Positions 43,872 through 53,300 of a stretch of DNA of 64,000 bases are shown here, piece by piece; position 1 is the first letter of the stretch, and every line of letters starts with the position of its first letter. A program made the translations under genes and the position numbers. This stretch comes from an uncultured Balneola sp. (lineage in GTDB: Bacteria > Bacteroidota > Rhodothermia > Balneolales > Balneolaceae). The notes below the pieces were generated by a model that saw only the letters and a list, made by a program, of their open reading frames with translations, was not told where the DNA came from and searched no databases. Location of the stretch: assembly GCA_913058495.1 (NCBI GenBank), contig CAJXQC010000007.1:62001-126000 (forward strand), in the 5' to 3' direction.

Positions 43872-44558
43872 TCATTCTCTGTATTTTATTAGATCACCAA
43901 ACGTAACATTTATTGACAGATAATTATCATTTAAATCTATGAACCTACCCCCTTCCAAAGTTATAAGAACAAAGCTATCGCTCCATGGCATTGAAAAAGA
44001 TTGAGGAGTAAATATAAAGCTGGATCTTATCCCTATTAACCGAAAATTCTCGTGGCCATCAGGTATAACAGGTGCATAGATATTATAGCTTTCGTCTTCT
44101 TTGAAATTAAAAGATTGCTGTCTGATTACCGGTCCTATTGAAACTCCACCCCAATCTTCATCAGTTATTCTGAAAAGTACAGATGCCATTAAATTTTTTG
44201 GCATTGAAGCAGCAGCAGTAAAATATAACGGTCTGAAAATTTGCACTGTTGCATCCATTCCTGTTGACTTACCAATTGATAAAGAAACAGCTCCTTTATT
44301 AGTCTGTACAGAATCATAAATAAAGAAATTCCTAAAGTAACTAAATCCAAAACTTGGCCGATACTCACGCATACTTGCTTCACCTTGCCTTTCTAGCTCG
44401 CCACTTTTATCTGCACCTAGCCCTGAAATTGACACTCCTCCTGCTTTTTCATACTTCTTGTTTGTAGAGAACATGGTAACCTCACTCATTGGCGCATGCG
44501 TAGCACAAGAAACAAAAAACACTGAGCTTAGAATTAATATGTAAGTCTTGGCTCTAAT
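43872..44558 (-). CDS. Lipoprotein of unknown function, probable ATT start
   Basis: A lipoprotein-like product of about 228 residues. A GTG at 44522 would leave only MFFVSC before the lipobox Cys, too short for a signal peptide. Reading upstream in the same frame gives IRAKTYILILSSVFFVSCAT, a normal lipoprotein signal, back to an ATT at 44558-44556; an in-frame TGA lies further upstream, and no ATG, GTG or TTG is available before the hydrophobic core. The ATT overlaps the TAG stop of the preceding gene by one base. The mature part is beta-rich with strands like FRLIGIRSSFIFTP and ends ITVNVTFGDLI-like; no family recognised. Confidence 0.6.
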   Translation of the reverse strand: MRAKTYILILSSVFFVSCATHAPMSEVTMFSTNKKYEKAGGVSISGLGADKSGELERQGEASMREYRPSFGFSYFRNFFIYDSVQTNKGAVSLSIGKSTGMDATVQIFRPLYFTAAASMPKNLMASVLFRITDEDWGGVSIGPVIRQQSFNFKEDESYNIYAPVIPDGHENFRLIGIRSSFIFTPQSFSMPWSDSFVLITLEGGRFIDLNDNYLSINVTFGDLIKYRE

Positions 44559-44904
44559 TTTTACTCTCTTTGTTCAAACTATCTTTAATCAAACTCCCGC
44601 TCAAAACCGCCAAACCACTTACCAAACCTCCGACAATGCCAGTGATCAGGATTACAAGAATTGGAGACCCAACCCCCAGCATTTCAGCAATCTTTGTTGA
44701 TAGAATTCCATCATTAGCTAAATGTATATAAAGTGCATGTCCACTCCAAAGCAGAAAAAGAGCAAGAAAACCAACTCCAAAGGCTTTTCCGGAAGACGGT
44801 TTCATTTGAAAGCCAAGTACTAAACCAGTGATCGCAATTCCCCACCAGGGAAGAACGAGATTTATAAGATATGCAGTGATTATTAAAAGTATCAGTAAGA
44901 TCAT
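44554..44904 (-). CDS. Small membrane protein, unknown function
   Basis: A 116-residue protein with three to four hydrophobic segments (residues 1-15, 18-32, 45-60, 78-103) and a charged tail (LIKDSLNKESKN). Function not recognised. The stop TAG (44556-44554) overlaps the probable ATT start of the downstream lipoprotein gene, so the two appear coupled and may act together. Confidence 0.65.
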   Translation of the reverse strand: MILLILLIITAYLINLVLPWWGIAITGLVLGFQMKPSSGKAFGVGFLALFLLWSGHALYIHLANDGILSTKIAEMLGVGSPILVILITGIVGGLVSGLAVLSGSLIKDSLNKESKN

Positions 44905-44924
44905 TTGTTTTAGATGTAGGATTT

Positions 44925-44969
44925 AAGACATAAGATGTAAGAAGTCTCAGATCTTACATCTTATGTCTT
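44925..44969. repeat. Perfect 18-bp hairpin at the penicillin acylase stop codon
   Basis: AAGACATAAGATGTAAGA, a 9-nt loop, then its exact reverse complement, ending directly at the stop codon of the minus-strand acylase gene. A T-run is present only on the plus strand side, so terminator use for the acylase is doubtful. It lies between two genes of the same direction. Confidence 0.9.
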
Positions 44970-47402
44970 TTATCTGAGTTCAAGTTTATATAAATATTCG
45001 TTTGGTTCTTCTTTCATGAAATTGAGTTCGAAGAGTTGTCCCGTTCTCCATGGCTCAACCATATAATCGTAGTTTGGTGATCCCGGATTTCCGGAAGCTC
45101 CACCCGGATATAATCCATATGCTTTCACCTCAGGACCTAACTCAACAACCATTCTCCAAGAAGGACCAAATCCACCTCTGGTTGCATTTATAGCTTCAGA
45201 TGACCCGGAACTAAATAAATTCTGTCTGCCTAAACCCGGAATACTTGCCAGATGATCGATATCATTATCAATGAAATATCCCCATTTCCATTTATCACCA
45301 AACTCACCTAAGTAATTCTCAAGCTCGGCTACTGTTTCATAAAAAGATGCAGTTACGATGTCGGATCTTGTTTCCACTTTATCGGTATCGATATCATGAA
45401 TGAATTTAAAATTCGGTTCAGCTTTTATGATCTCTACAAAACGATCTCTGGAGGGATATCTGAGTGTAGCTTCTGTTGTTTCATATTCATCATAAAAAAC
45501 AGCTCTGTAAAAATTACCTGACCAGTGACGAAAAAATGAAGGCGCTATTTCATCACCATCCATAAAATAATCCCACCCTTCCATTAATTGAAGGATTTCT
45601 GTGTCCGTTTCAGACAAGCTATCTCTATCCATCCATTCCAAAAGTGAGGGAAGCAAGGTTTCAGCGTAATAGCTGTAACTATCCATTTGCATTTCCTGCA
45701 TATCTTTTGGTGTAATATTCTCCATTGAAGCCAGTTTATCGTTGATTCTTCTCCCTCTTTCAAAAGGAGCGAAATCATCATCTAAATAATATGGGTAATC
45801 AGGTGCCGCTGATTCCTGATTTGCCGAGCTCACAAATCCTCGTTCCGGGTTTTTGATATTCGGATTTTGCTCAACTGGTATCCAGCCCTGCCAATCATAT
45901 AAAGGATCTGTTCCGTCACTTACTGTTCTTCCCTGATACTCCCACTTATTCGGAAATTTCCCACTTACATAAAGCCCGATGTCTCCTTCATTTGAAGCAA
46001 AAACAAAATTCTGTGCCGGTGCCACCCAGTACTTCACAGCTTCTTCAAAATCGGAATAAGTCTTTGCCCGATTAAATCCATAAATAGTTCTCAGATCATT
46101 TGATGGTTCATGCGCTATCCACCTCAAAGCATGAAAAACCGGTTCTCTTTCTTCATTTATATTTGATTCTACTTTTGTAACCGGACCATGATGAGTATAA
46201 ACAACCGTATCTAAAACCGTTTCGCTTCCTTTAACTTTAATCTCTTCGATTCGAATAGTAGTTGGTTTCCACTTTCCATCGTGCCAATACTCTTTTTGAG
46301 TATCATCTTTAAATTTGACCTCATACCAATCCATTACATCAGAACCGACGTTAGTGGTGCCCCAAGCTACATTTTCATTGAAACCAACAATTACTCCAGG
46401 CGCTCCTTGTAGCGAAACTCCGTAGGTATTTACACCAGGGGCATGTAGTTGAACTTCATACCAAATAGAAGGAAGCGTTAAGCTTAAATGTGGATCATTT
46501 GCTAAGATCGGATATCCTGATTTTGTTTTTGATCCCGAAACTGCCCAGTTGTTACTTCCCACTCCTTCAGGTCGCTCGTATTCTCCCAGCTCCACTGCTG
46601 ATGCAGGTTTAAATAAAGTATCCGGAGCTTCAACAGGAATTCGTTCAAAATCCCATTCTTTTGTTGGTGGAATGATGGGATCATTTAACTCAGGTTTAGC
46701 TTCAAAGAATTTCTCAATGAAATCTGCACCAAAATACTCCATGGTATTACTGGTTCGGTCATCGTTATTGCCTCCGGCAAGCGTACGAGTCATATTCTTT
46801 AGAAGATGAGCGGTCTTGATAGGAGTCCATTCTTCCGGTTCAAAATCCAGGATTTTATACTCTAACGGATAATTCTTGGGTTCCAATGATGATAAATAAG
46901 CGTTAACTCCATCAGCATACGCATTTACAATCTCCCAAGTCTTTGGATCTTTTTTCATCATTTCAAGAGCTTTCTCAGCGCCGTAAGGCATTCCTCTTCT
47001 TCGTGTAGTTTTGTCTCTGCTTAATGCTCTATCCCCAATTTTCTCTGCTAATCTACCCGAAGCGTCTAAGGTTTGAAGCTCCAGTTGAAACAGTCTGTCT
47101 CTGGCAACAACATAACCTTGAGCGAAATACAGATCGTATTCATTGTCTGCAAAAATGTGAGGTACGCGACGGTCATCAAAATAAACCGAAGCTTTTCCTT
47201 TAAAACCTTCTAGAGCTAATTCATTGGATTCGGGGAGATCTGTTTCTGCGTTTGCCCATAATCCGGACTCAGGATCTACAAATTTTCCGATTGGGGGTAG
47301 GGTTATAGTTTCATCTCCAATCTGAACAGAAATTTGGCGATTAAATAAATAAATAAATCCCATCAAAAGGATCAAAGGGAGAACTACTCTAAAAGCTTTC
47401 AT
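44970..47402 (-). CDS. Penicillin acylase family Ntn-hydrolase
   Basis: Exported or membrane-anchored amidase of the penicillin/AHL acylase family, 810 residues. An N-terminal hydrophobic segment (VVLPLILLMGFIYLF) serves as signal or anchor. The alpha chain has VPHIFADNEYDLYFAQGYVVARDRLFQL (in part). Ser283 in VGSNNWAVSG is the expected autocatalytic cleavage site and N-terminal nucleophile of the beta chain, followed by the conserved LANDPHL and GAPGVIVGFN. Members cleave penicillins, cephalosporins or acyl-homoserine lactones; which one is not determinable here. The 60-180 bp on either side hold inverted repeats. Confidence 0.93.
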   Translation of the reverse strand: MKAFRVVLPLILLMGFIYLFNRQISVQIGDETITLPPIGKFVDPESGLWANAETDLPESNELALEGFKGKASVYFDDRRVPHIFADNEYDLYFAQGYVVARDRLFQLELQTLDASGRLAEKIGDRALSRDKTTRRRGMPYGAEKALEMMKKDPKTWEIVNAYADGVNAYLSSLEPKNYPLEYKILDFEPEEWTPIKTAHLLKNMTRTLAGGNNDDRTSNTMEYFGADFIEKFFEAKPELNDPIIPPTKEWDFERIPVEAPDTLFKPASAVELGEYERPEGVGSNNWAVSGSKTKSGYPILANDPHLSLTLPSIWYEVQLHAPGVNTYGVSLQGAPGVIVGFNENVAWGTTNVGSDVMDWYEVKFKDDTQKEYWHDGKWKPTTIRIEEIKVKGSETVLDTVVYTHHGPVTKVESNINEEREPVFHALRWIAHEPSNDLRTIYGFNRAKTYSDFEEAVKYWVAPAQNFVFASNEGDIGLYVSGKFPNKWEYQGRTVSDGTDPLYDWQGWIPVEQNPNIKNPERGFVSSANQESAAPDYPYYLDDDFAPFERGRRINDKLASMENITPKDMQEMQMDSYSYYAETLLPSLLEWMDRDSLSETDTEILQLMEGWDYFMDGDEIAPSFFRHWSGNFYRAVFYDEYETTEATLRYPSRDRFVEIIKAEPNFKFIHDIDTDKVETRSDIVTASFYETVAELENYLGEFGDKWKWGYFIDNDIDHLASIPGLGRQNLFSSGSSEAINATRGGFGPSWRMVVELGPEVKAYGLYPGGASGNPGSPNYDYMVEPWRTGQLFELNFMKEEPNEYLYKLELR

Positions 47403-47420
47403 TCAACATGATATAAATTT

Positions 47421-47499
47421 GTCATTTCGAACGAATGTGAGAAATCTATTACTCGTAAACAAAGAGAAATTGTAGATTTCTCGCTTTGCTCGAAATGAC
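47421..47499. repeat. Long GTCATTTCGA inverted repeat
   Basis: GTCATTTCGAACGAATGTG and AGAAATCTA on the left pair with TAGATTTCT and CGCTTTGCTCGAAATGAC on the right around about 24 nt. The arms are 27-28 nt with a few mismatches. This is a full two-armed member of the GTCAT family (compare 10647, 22736, 28921, 29179). Confidence 0.85.
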
Positions 47500-47520
47500 A
47501 GGAACCTAATTCATTTTATG

Positions 47521-47541
47521 GTGTTATGGCGTGACAGTGTT
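47521..47541 (+). repeat. GTGTTATGG element core, copy B
   Basis: GTGTTATGGCGTGACAG then TGTT. It differs by two bases from the core of copy A (23549-23569) and by two from copy C (48000-48020). Unlike copies A and C it has no paired right half here; the S23 ORF follows. Confidence 0.85.
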
Positions 47542-47634
47542 ATGGTAGTTATCCGAAAGTAATTTTAGAAATTCTGTAAGGAATTGGGTTTGAAACTGTC
47601 TGATTATAGAGAAAGGAATTTAATAAAGAAACTA

Positions 47635-48000
47635 ATGCCTAAAATAACCGCTTTTGAAGAACTTACTTGCTGGAAAGAGGCCAGGGTTTTAGTAAGGAAA
47701 GTATATTCGATAACTAACAAACCACCTTTTTCTAAAGACTTTGGATTACGAGATCAAATCCAACGAGCTTCTGTATCTGTGATGACAAATATCTCTGAAG
47801 GATTTTCAAGATATCACCGAAAAGAGTCTGTCAGGTTTTTTGATTTTTCTCAGAGTTCTGCGGCCGAAGTTAAAAGCTTGCTCTATGTTGCTGAGGATTT
47901 GGCTTACATTTCTAAAGAAAAGGCTCAAGTATTAAGAGAGCAGGCGACGTCATGCCAAAGATTGGTGTTAGGGCTTATAAAACATTTCAATAAACGATAG
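47635..48000 (+). CDS. Four-helix-bundle (S23/IVP-type) protein
   Basis: A 121-residue, mostly helical protein of the S23/intervening-sequence family. Recognisable parts: FEELTCWKEARVLVRKVYSI (the usual F-x-x-L-x-x-W-x-x-A opening), GLRDQIQRASVSVMTNISEG (the family hallmark), and RFFDFSQSSAAEVKSLLYVAEDL (in part). The ATG at 47635 is chosen over the TTG at 47584 because the domain starts there. The function of these proteins is unsettled; relatives occur in rRNA intervening sequences and near diversity-generating retroelements, but no reverse transcriptase is here. Its stop TAG is the first three bases of the palindromic element copy C, and the core of copy B lies about 95 bp upstream. Confidence 0.9.
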   Translation: MPKITAFEELTCWKEARVLVRKVYSITNKPPFSKDFGLRDQIQRASVSVMTNISEGFSRYHRKESVRFFDFSQSSAAEVKSLLYVAEDLAYISKEKAQVLREQATSCQRLVLGLIKHFNKR

Positions 48001-48086
48001 TGTTAGGGCGCGACAGTGTTCGGGTGTTGAGGTGCGATGGTGTTATAGATTTTGCCAATCTATAACACCTGAACACTCTAACACTA
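47998..48086. repeat. GTGTTATGG palindromic element, copy C, with TAG at both ends
   Basis: Starts TAGTGTTAG and ends CTAACACTA, exact inverted ends of 9 bp. Inside are AGTGTTC/GAACACT and a perfect 13-bp hairpin GGTGTTATAGATT (48039-48051)/AATCTATAACACC (48057-48069) with a 5-nt loop, all nested. The first TAG is the stop of the S23 gene on the plus strand and the last CTA is the TAG stop of the aldolase gene on the minus strand. Confidence 0.92.
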
Positions 48087-48743
48087 TTTCTTTAAACTAG
48101 CCTGCAGATCTTCCCAATCTTTTAGAAATCTGGCAAGTCCTGAATCCGTTAACGGATGCTTTAACATTCCCATAATAACATTCAATGGCATGGTTCCCAC
48201 GTCTGCTCCAACTTTTGCGCATTCCACAACATGCATCGGGTGACGAATACTCGCGGCCAACACCTCAGTTTCAAATCCGTAATTCATGTAGATCTGTACG
48301 ATATCTTCGATCAACTTCATGCCATCACTAGAAATATCATCCAGTCTTCCCATAAAAGGAGATATATAAGTTGCTCCTGCTTTTGCCGCGATCAACGCCT
48401 GAGTTGGAGAAAAACAAAGTGTACAGTTGGTTTTAATTCCTTCTTCAGAAAAAGTTTTAATCGCTTTAATACCATCTTTGATCAAAGGAATTTTTACTAC
48501 CACGTTGTCCGCGATCTTTGCAATCTTTCTACCCTCTTCGATCATTTCATTGTAAGTAGTTGAAACAACCTCTGCAGAAACATCCCCTTCAACAATATCA
48601 CAGATCTTTTTGATATGGCCTTCGAAATCACGCACCCCGATTTTAGCGCATAAACTTGGGTTTGTGGTTACCCCATCCAGCACTCCTAGATCATTAGCTT
48701 CTTGTATTTCTTCGAGATTGGCAGTGTCTATAAAAAATTTCAT
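48084..48743 (-). CDS. Transaldolase-like / fructose-6-phosphate aldolase
   Basis: Class I aldolase of the small transaldolase (TalC/FSA) family, 219 residues. It begins [13 protein letters not shown], has [13 protein letters not shown], and the Schiff-base Lys in [22 protein letters not shown] and [17 protein letters not shown] also fit. Members act either as transaldolases in the pentose phosphate pathway or as fructose-6-phosphate aldolases; the decisive residues cannot be assigned with confidence by eye. Its stop codon is the terminal CTA of the palindromic element between it and the S23 gene. Confidence 0.93.
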   Translation of the reverse strand: MKFFIDTANLEEIQEANDLGVLDGVTTNPSLCAKIGVRDFEGHIKKICDIVEGDVSAEVVSTTYNEMIEEGRKIAKIADNVVVKIPLIKDGIKAIKTFSEEGIKTNCTLCFSPTQALIAAKAGATYISPFMGRLDDISSDGMKLIEDIVQIYMNYGFETEVLAASIRHPMHVVECAKVGADVGTMPLNVIMGMLKHPLTDSGLARFLKDWEDLQASLKK

Positions 48744-48918
48744 TTGGTAGTGAGAGTTTGTTGAAGTTTTGTCGCCTAAACATAAGGAATCGAAGTATCC
48801 TAATCATTATGTAAAACAATATTTATGTTGCTTCTTTTTACACCACATTAATGACATAAACGAACTAAATAAAGAACTTTACTGTCTAGTACACACAATT
48901 AAAAATAACTTTACGGAC

Positions 48919-50313
48919 GTGACCAAAACAATTTTATCAGCAGTTTTAATTTTATCTCTTTTGTTAATCGGATGCGGTGGAGACACCGAAGAATCCAATC
49001 CTGCCCAAAATGCACAATTCAATGGCTGGGGTGGTGGCGGATTTGGCGGAGCCCGAGTAACCAGTGTAGAAACAGAACCCGTAACACGCCAATCTATTTC
49101 AGAACAGGTAAAATCTTTCGGTACAATAAAAGCCCAGGATGTTGTAGCTATCAATCCTCAAGTAAGCAATAGAATAGTAAAGCTTTATGCTGATTTGGGA
49201 GACACGGTTCGTCAAGGGCAGCTTTTAGCTAAAATTTATGACGCTACTTTCAAGGATCAGCTTCAGCAGGCTAAAGCTCAATTAGAACAAAGTAAAGTTG
49301 CCATAAAAAGAGACAGTACTCAGTTTGCCCGTCAGAAAAGATTACTCGAGTCTAATGCAATTAGTCAGTCTGAATTTGACATTGCTTTTGCAACCTATCG
49401 TAACAGCGTTTCTCAATACCAGTCATCAGTTGCTTCTGTTACTCAGGCTCAGGAAAATTTTAATAATACAGAAGTTCGCTCTCCTGTTCGAGGAGTTGTA
49501 ATTTCAAGAACCGGTGCCGAGGGAGATATTGCCAGTGCCGGACAAACTCTTTTTGAGGTTGCTAATCTTGTAGGGTATGAAACACGAATATACCTTCCTG
49601 TTCAGGATTGGAAAGCTGTTAAGATTGGTCAGGAAGTTAATCTCAGAGTATCGAACGAAAAAGAATCATCAGCTAACGGAGTCGTTTCACGCAAAAGCCC
49701 GCAGCTTGATGCCACCACCGGTCTCGGCGAAGTGGTGATCACACTTACAGAAATTGGACCGAATATTTATCCCGGAGTACTAACTGAGAATGTAATCAGT
49801 ATCGTTACCAAAGATCGGGCTATTGTAATTCCAAGAAGCGCGATGGTTGAAAAGGTTGAAACCATTGTTGAGCCTGAATCAAATACCATTCAACTTCAAA
49901 GAACGTACTCTGTTTTTGTATCTCAAGGTGATTCTGTAGCTCAACTAAGACCACTTGAGCTTGGAATAGAACAGGGTGACAGAATTGAAATACTTTCAGG
50001 ATTAAATCCAGGAGATAATATCATTGTAACAGGTCAGCAGAGTCTTCAGGATCGCGGATCTATAAGAGTAGCATCCGGTTCTGACTTTCAATCTCCACAG
50101 CAGCAAAGAGTGGGTGGAGACGATCAAGCTGGTAATGGTCAAAACAGACAAGCCCGACAAGGCGGCGGCAGGCCCGGACAAGGCGGAAATGCTTTCCAAA
50201 ATATGAGTGAAGAAGACCAAGCAAAAATGAGACAGAGACTACAAAATATGAGCCAGGAAGATAGACGTGCTTACATGGATAGCCTAAGAACAGCTAACGC
50301 TTCAGGGAATTAA
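48919..50313 (+). CDS. RND efflux periplasmic adaptor (membrane fusion protein)
   Basis: Links an RND pump to an outer-membrane channel. The GTG at 48919 is chosen because it starts a lipoprotein signal (MTKTILSAVLILSLLLIGCG); the open frame further 5' carries no domain. Then a lipoyl/barrel-sandwich half (IKAQDVVAINPQVSNRIVKL, GDTVRQGQLLAKI), a coiled-coil hairpin (about 190 residues after the ORF's first Met), the second lipoyl half (VRSPVRGVVISRTGAEGD), beta-barrel and membrane-proximal domains. The last 80 residues are Gln/Gly-rich (RQARQGGGRPGQGGNAF) with two NMSxEDxxxMRxRL-like units, unusual for adaptors. It precedes the permease by 3 bp. Confidence 0.93.
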   Translation: MTKTILSAVLILSLLLIGCGGDTEESNPAQNAQFNGWGGGGFGGARVTSVETEPVTRQSISEQVKSFGTIKAQDVVAINPQVSNRIVKLYADLGDTVRQGQLLAKIYDATFKDQLQQAKAQLEQSKVAIKRDSTQFARQKRLLESNAISQSEFDIAFATYRNSVSQYQSSVASVTQAQENFNNTEVRSPVRGVVISRTGAEGDIASAGQTLFEVANLVGYETRIYLPVQDWKAVKIGQEVNLRVSNEKESSANGVVSRKSPQLDATTGLGEVVITLTEIGPNIYPGVLTENVISIVTKDRAIVIPRSAMVEKVETIVEPESNTIQLQRTYSVFVSQGDSVAQLRPLELGIEQGDRIEILSGLNPGDNIIVTGQQSLQDRGSIRVASGSDFQSPQQQRVGGDDQAGNGQNRQARQGGGRPGQGGNAFQNMSEEDQAKMRQRLQNMSQEDRRAYMDSLRTANASGN

Positions 50314-50316
50314 AAA

Positions 50317-53300
50317 ATGGGCGGACTTTCAAAACTGGCTGTAGACAGGCCTATTACCTTTTTAATGACAAGCCTAATATTAATTGGGTTTGGGATATTT
50401 GGTGTACTTCAACTTCGTTTGAATCTTTATCCAGATGTAAGCTTCCCAACTATAACTATTTTTACAGGTTACGAAGGTGTGGCTCCGGAAGATATGGAGA
50501 CATTGATCACTCGACCAATTGAAGAAAATGTGGGAAGTATTAGCGGTATTAAAAGAGTTCGTTCTCTTTCCAGCCAAGGCGCCTCAGTTGTTAAACTAAA
50601 TTTTAATTGGGGAACCGATCTTTATGAAGCTGAAAATGATGTACGGAAACAGCTTGGATCGATTGAACGGTCTATACCCAGAGACGCTGAAACTCCATTG
50701 GTATTCAGTTACGATCCCAACCAGGAACCAATTATTGTTCTTGCTTTAACTTCTGAAGCACGAAGTTCTCGCGACCTCAGAACTTATGCTACACAGATCC
50801 TGGAGCAACGCATAGAAAGAGTAAATGGCATTGCTTCAGCAGAAACTTCAGGTGGACTTGAAAGACAGATCAACGTTATTATCGATAATGAAAAAATGCG
50901 GTTGTATAATCTTACAATTGCACAAATTTCAACCAGATTAAGCGCTGAGAATATTCAGGTTCCGGCAGGTCAACTTACTGAAGGCAACACGGTATACTCT
51001 TTGCGTACCATGGGAGAGCTGAAAAGTGTTGAACAAATAAGAAATACAGTTGTTGCAACAAGAGAAGGTCAGTCTCTTTATCTAAGAGATGTTGCAGAAG
51101 TTTCTGATGGAATTGCACAACCCGTAGGTAACGTTCGCGTGGATGGAGAAGACGGGGTAATCATCAATGTGTATCGTCAAAGCGATGCAAATGTTGTAGT
51201 TGCAGCTGAAGCAGTGATTGAAAACCTTGAAGAGATCAAAAAAAGTCTTCCTGCTGACGTTCAGGTAGAAGTGCTTACAAACAAAGCTGAATTCATAAAG
51301 CAGTCTATTGAGAATCTCTTATTAACAGGTGTACAAGCTATTATTTTGGTAGTTCTTATCCTGTTGGCTTTTCTCAGAAGCGGCCGTTCAGCTCTCATAA
51401 TTGCGATCTCAATTCCGGTGTCTATTGTCACAACATTTGCTGTGATGGACTTTGCTGATCTGAGCTTAAATATTATCTCGCTTTCGGGTTTAACTTTAGC
51501 AGTTGGTTTGGTAGTGGATGATGCAGTAGTAGTACTTGAAAACATTTTTAGATTCCGTGAAGAAGGAAAAGGACGTAAAGACGCCGCTATAATGGGGGCA
51601 AAAGAAGTTGCTGTGCCCGTGGTGATATCAACCTTGACCACCTTGGTTGTTTTTCTACCAATATTATTTGTGCCCGGTATCGCAGGTTTTCTTTTCAGAG
51701 ATCTCGCATTAACTATTTCCTTTTCACTATCTGTTTCTTCATTAGTGGCTCTTACACTAATTCCTATGATGACTTCTCAATTCTATAAGGATGGTGAGTT
51801 ATCTATTGAAGCAACAAATAAAGTCGCCAATTTCTTCAGTGAGCTTCTGAATAAACTCGAAAAATGGTACTCCGAAAAACTTGACAAAGCTCTTCACAAA
51901 AGTGGACTTGTGGTGCTGGTTGCAATCGTATTTTTTGTTGCTACCCTACCGATCTTTAATATGCTTGGCGGTGAGTTTTTCCCAAGAGTTGATGAAAACG
52001 CATTTAATCTGGAAGTAACAAGAGAAGCCGGTGTTAGTTTACTGGAACTGGAACGTTCTATCGGTCAGGTAGAAAGTATTATAATGAAGGAAGTTCCTGA
52101 AGCCAGGATCATCGTTTCAGATTATGGAGATAAAGAAGGAATTGAAGGCGCCGACAATCCGGGAGGATTCACGGGAGCCGTTAGAGTCGAATTAGTCCCA
52201 AAAAATGAACGGAGTCGTTCACAATTTGACATAGTGAGCGATCTTCTCAAAAAGCTGGAAATAGTTCCCGGTGTCACTATTCAGGAAACTATTCAAGATC
52301 CATTAAGCCCGGATGGCGAAAACGGACTTATTGTTCAAATCTTTGGATTTGATGCTGAGGTAAAGAAGAATTTGTCGGATGGTGTTAAAGAAAAGATCAC
52401 CCAAATTGATGGCGTAGTAAGTGCTTACAGTACTGCCGATCAGGGCCGTCCTGAACTTCGCTTGGTTCTGGACAGAGAGCGAATTGCGCTAGTAGGAATG
52501 AACACTAATCAAGTTGCCACTGCATTAAGTGATGCTGTTCAGGGAAATATTGCTACTAGTTTTGTAGATCAGGGTGTGGAATTTGAAGTTAAAGTCGAGT
52601 TAGATCCCAAACAAAAGGCTGCATCTACAGATCTGGAAAATATTCAAATTCAAACTCCGGCTGGAGAATGGTTACCTCTTAGAACTCTCGCCAGAGTCGA
52701 ACGTTATACAGGGCCAACTAATGTGACCAGAATCAATCAGGAAAGAGTTATAGAGATCTTAACTGAGCTGGATGGCGTTGATCTTAAAACAGCTAGTGCT
52801 GATGCTCGCACGATCCTGGACGAGGTGGAATGGCCAGATGGTTACCGTTATGCACTTGCAGGTTCAGCTGAAGAACAAGCTGAGTCATTTAACTTCCTGC
52901 TTATTGCTTTTGCCATTGCCGGAATTCTGACTTATATGGTTATGGCTTCTCAATTTGAAAGTCTGATAGAACCTTTCATAATCATTTTTACTATTCCTTT
53001 AGCTCTATCCGGTGTTTTGATTATTCTTGGAGTTACAGGAACGGCAATTAGTGTAACCTCAATGGTAGGCCTCATACTGCTCTCCGGTATCGTTGTAAAT
53101 AATGGAATTGTAATGATCGATTACATCAAAATTTTGCAAGCCAGAGGCATTGATCGTCATAAAGCTATTGTTCAGGGAGCTACACGACGTCTTCGCCCGA
53201 TATTAATGACCGCTTTAACTACGATTTTATCTATGGTTCCACTTGCTCTGGAATTAGGATCCGGTTCTGAAACATGGAGTCCAATGGCAAGAACTGTGAT

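Noticed and set aside
47635-48000. S23 gene as part of a diversity-generating retroelement
   Set aside because: No reverse transcriptase, template repeat or variable protein gene is present nearby.
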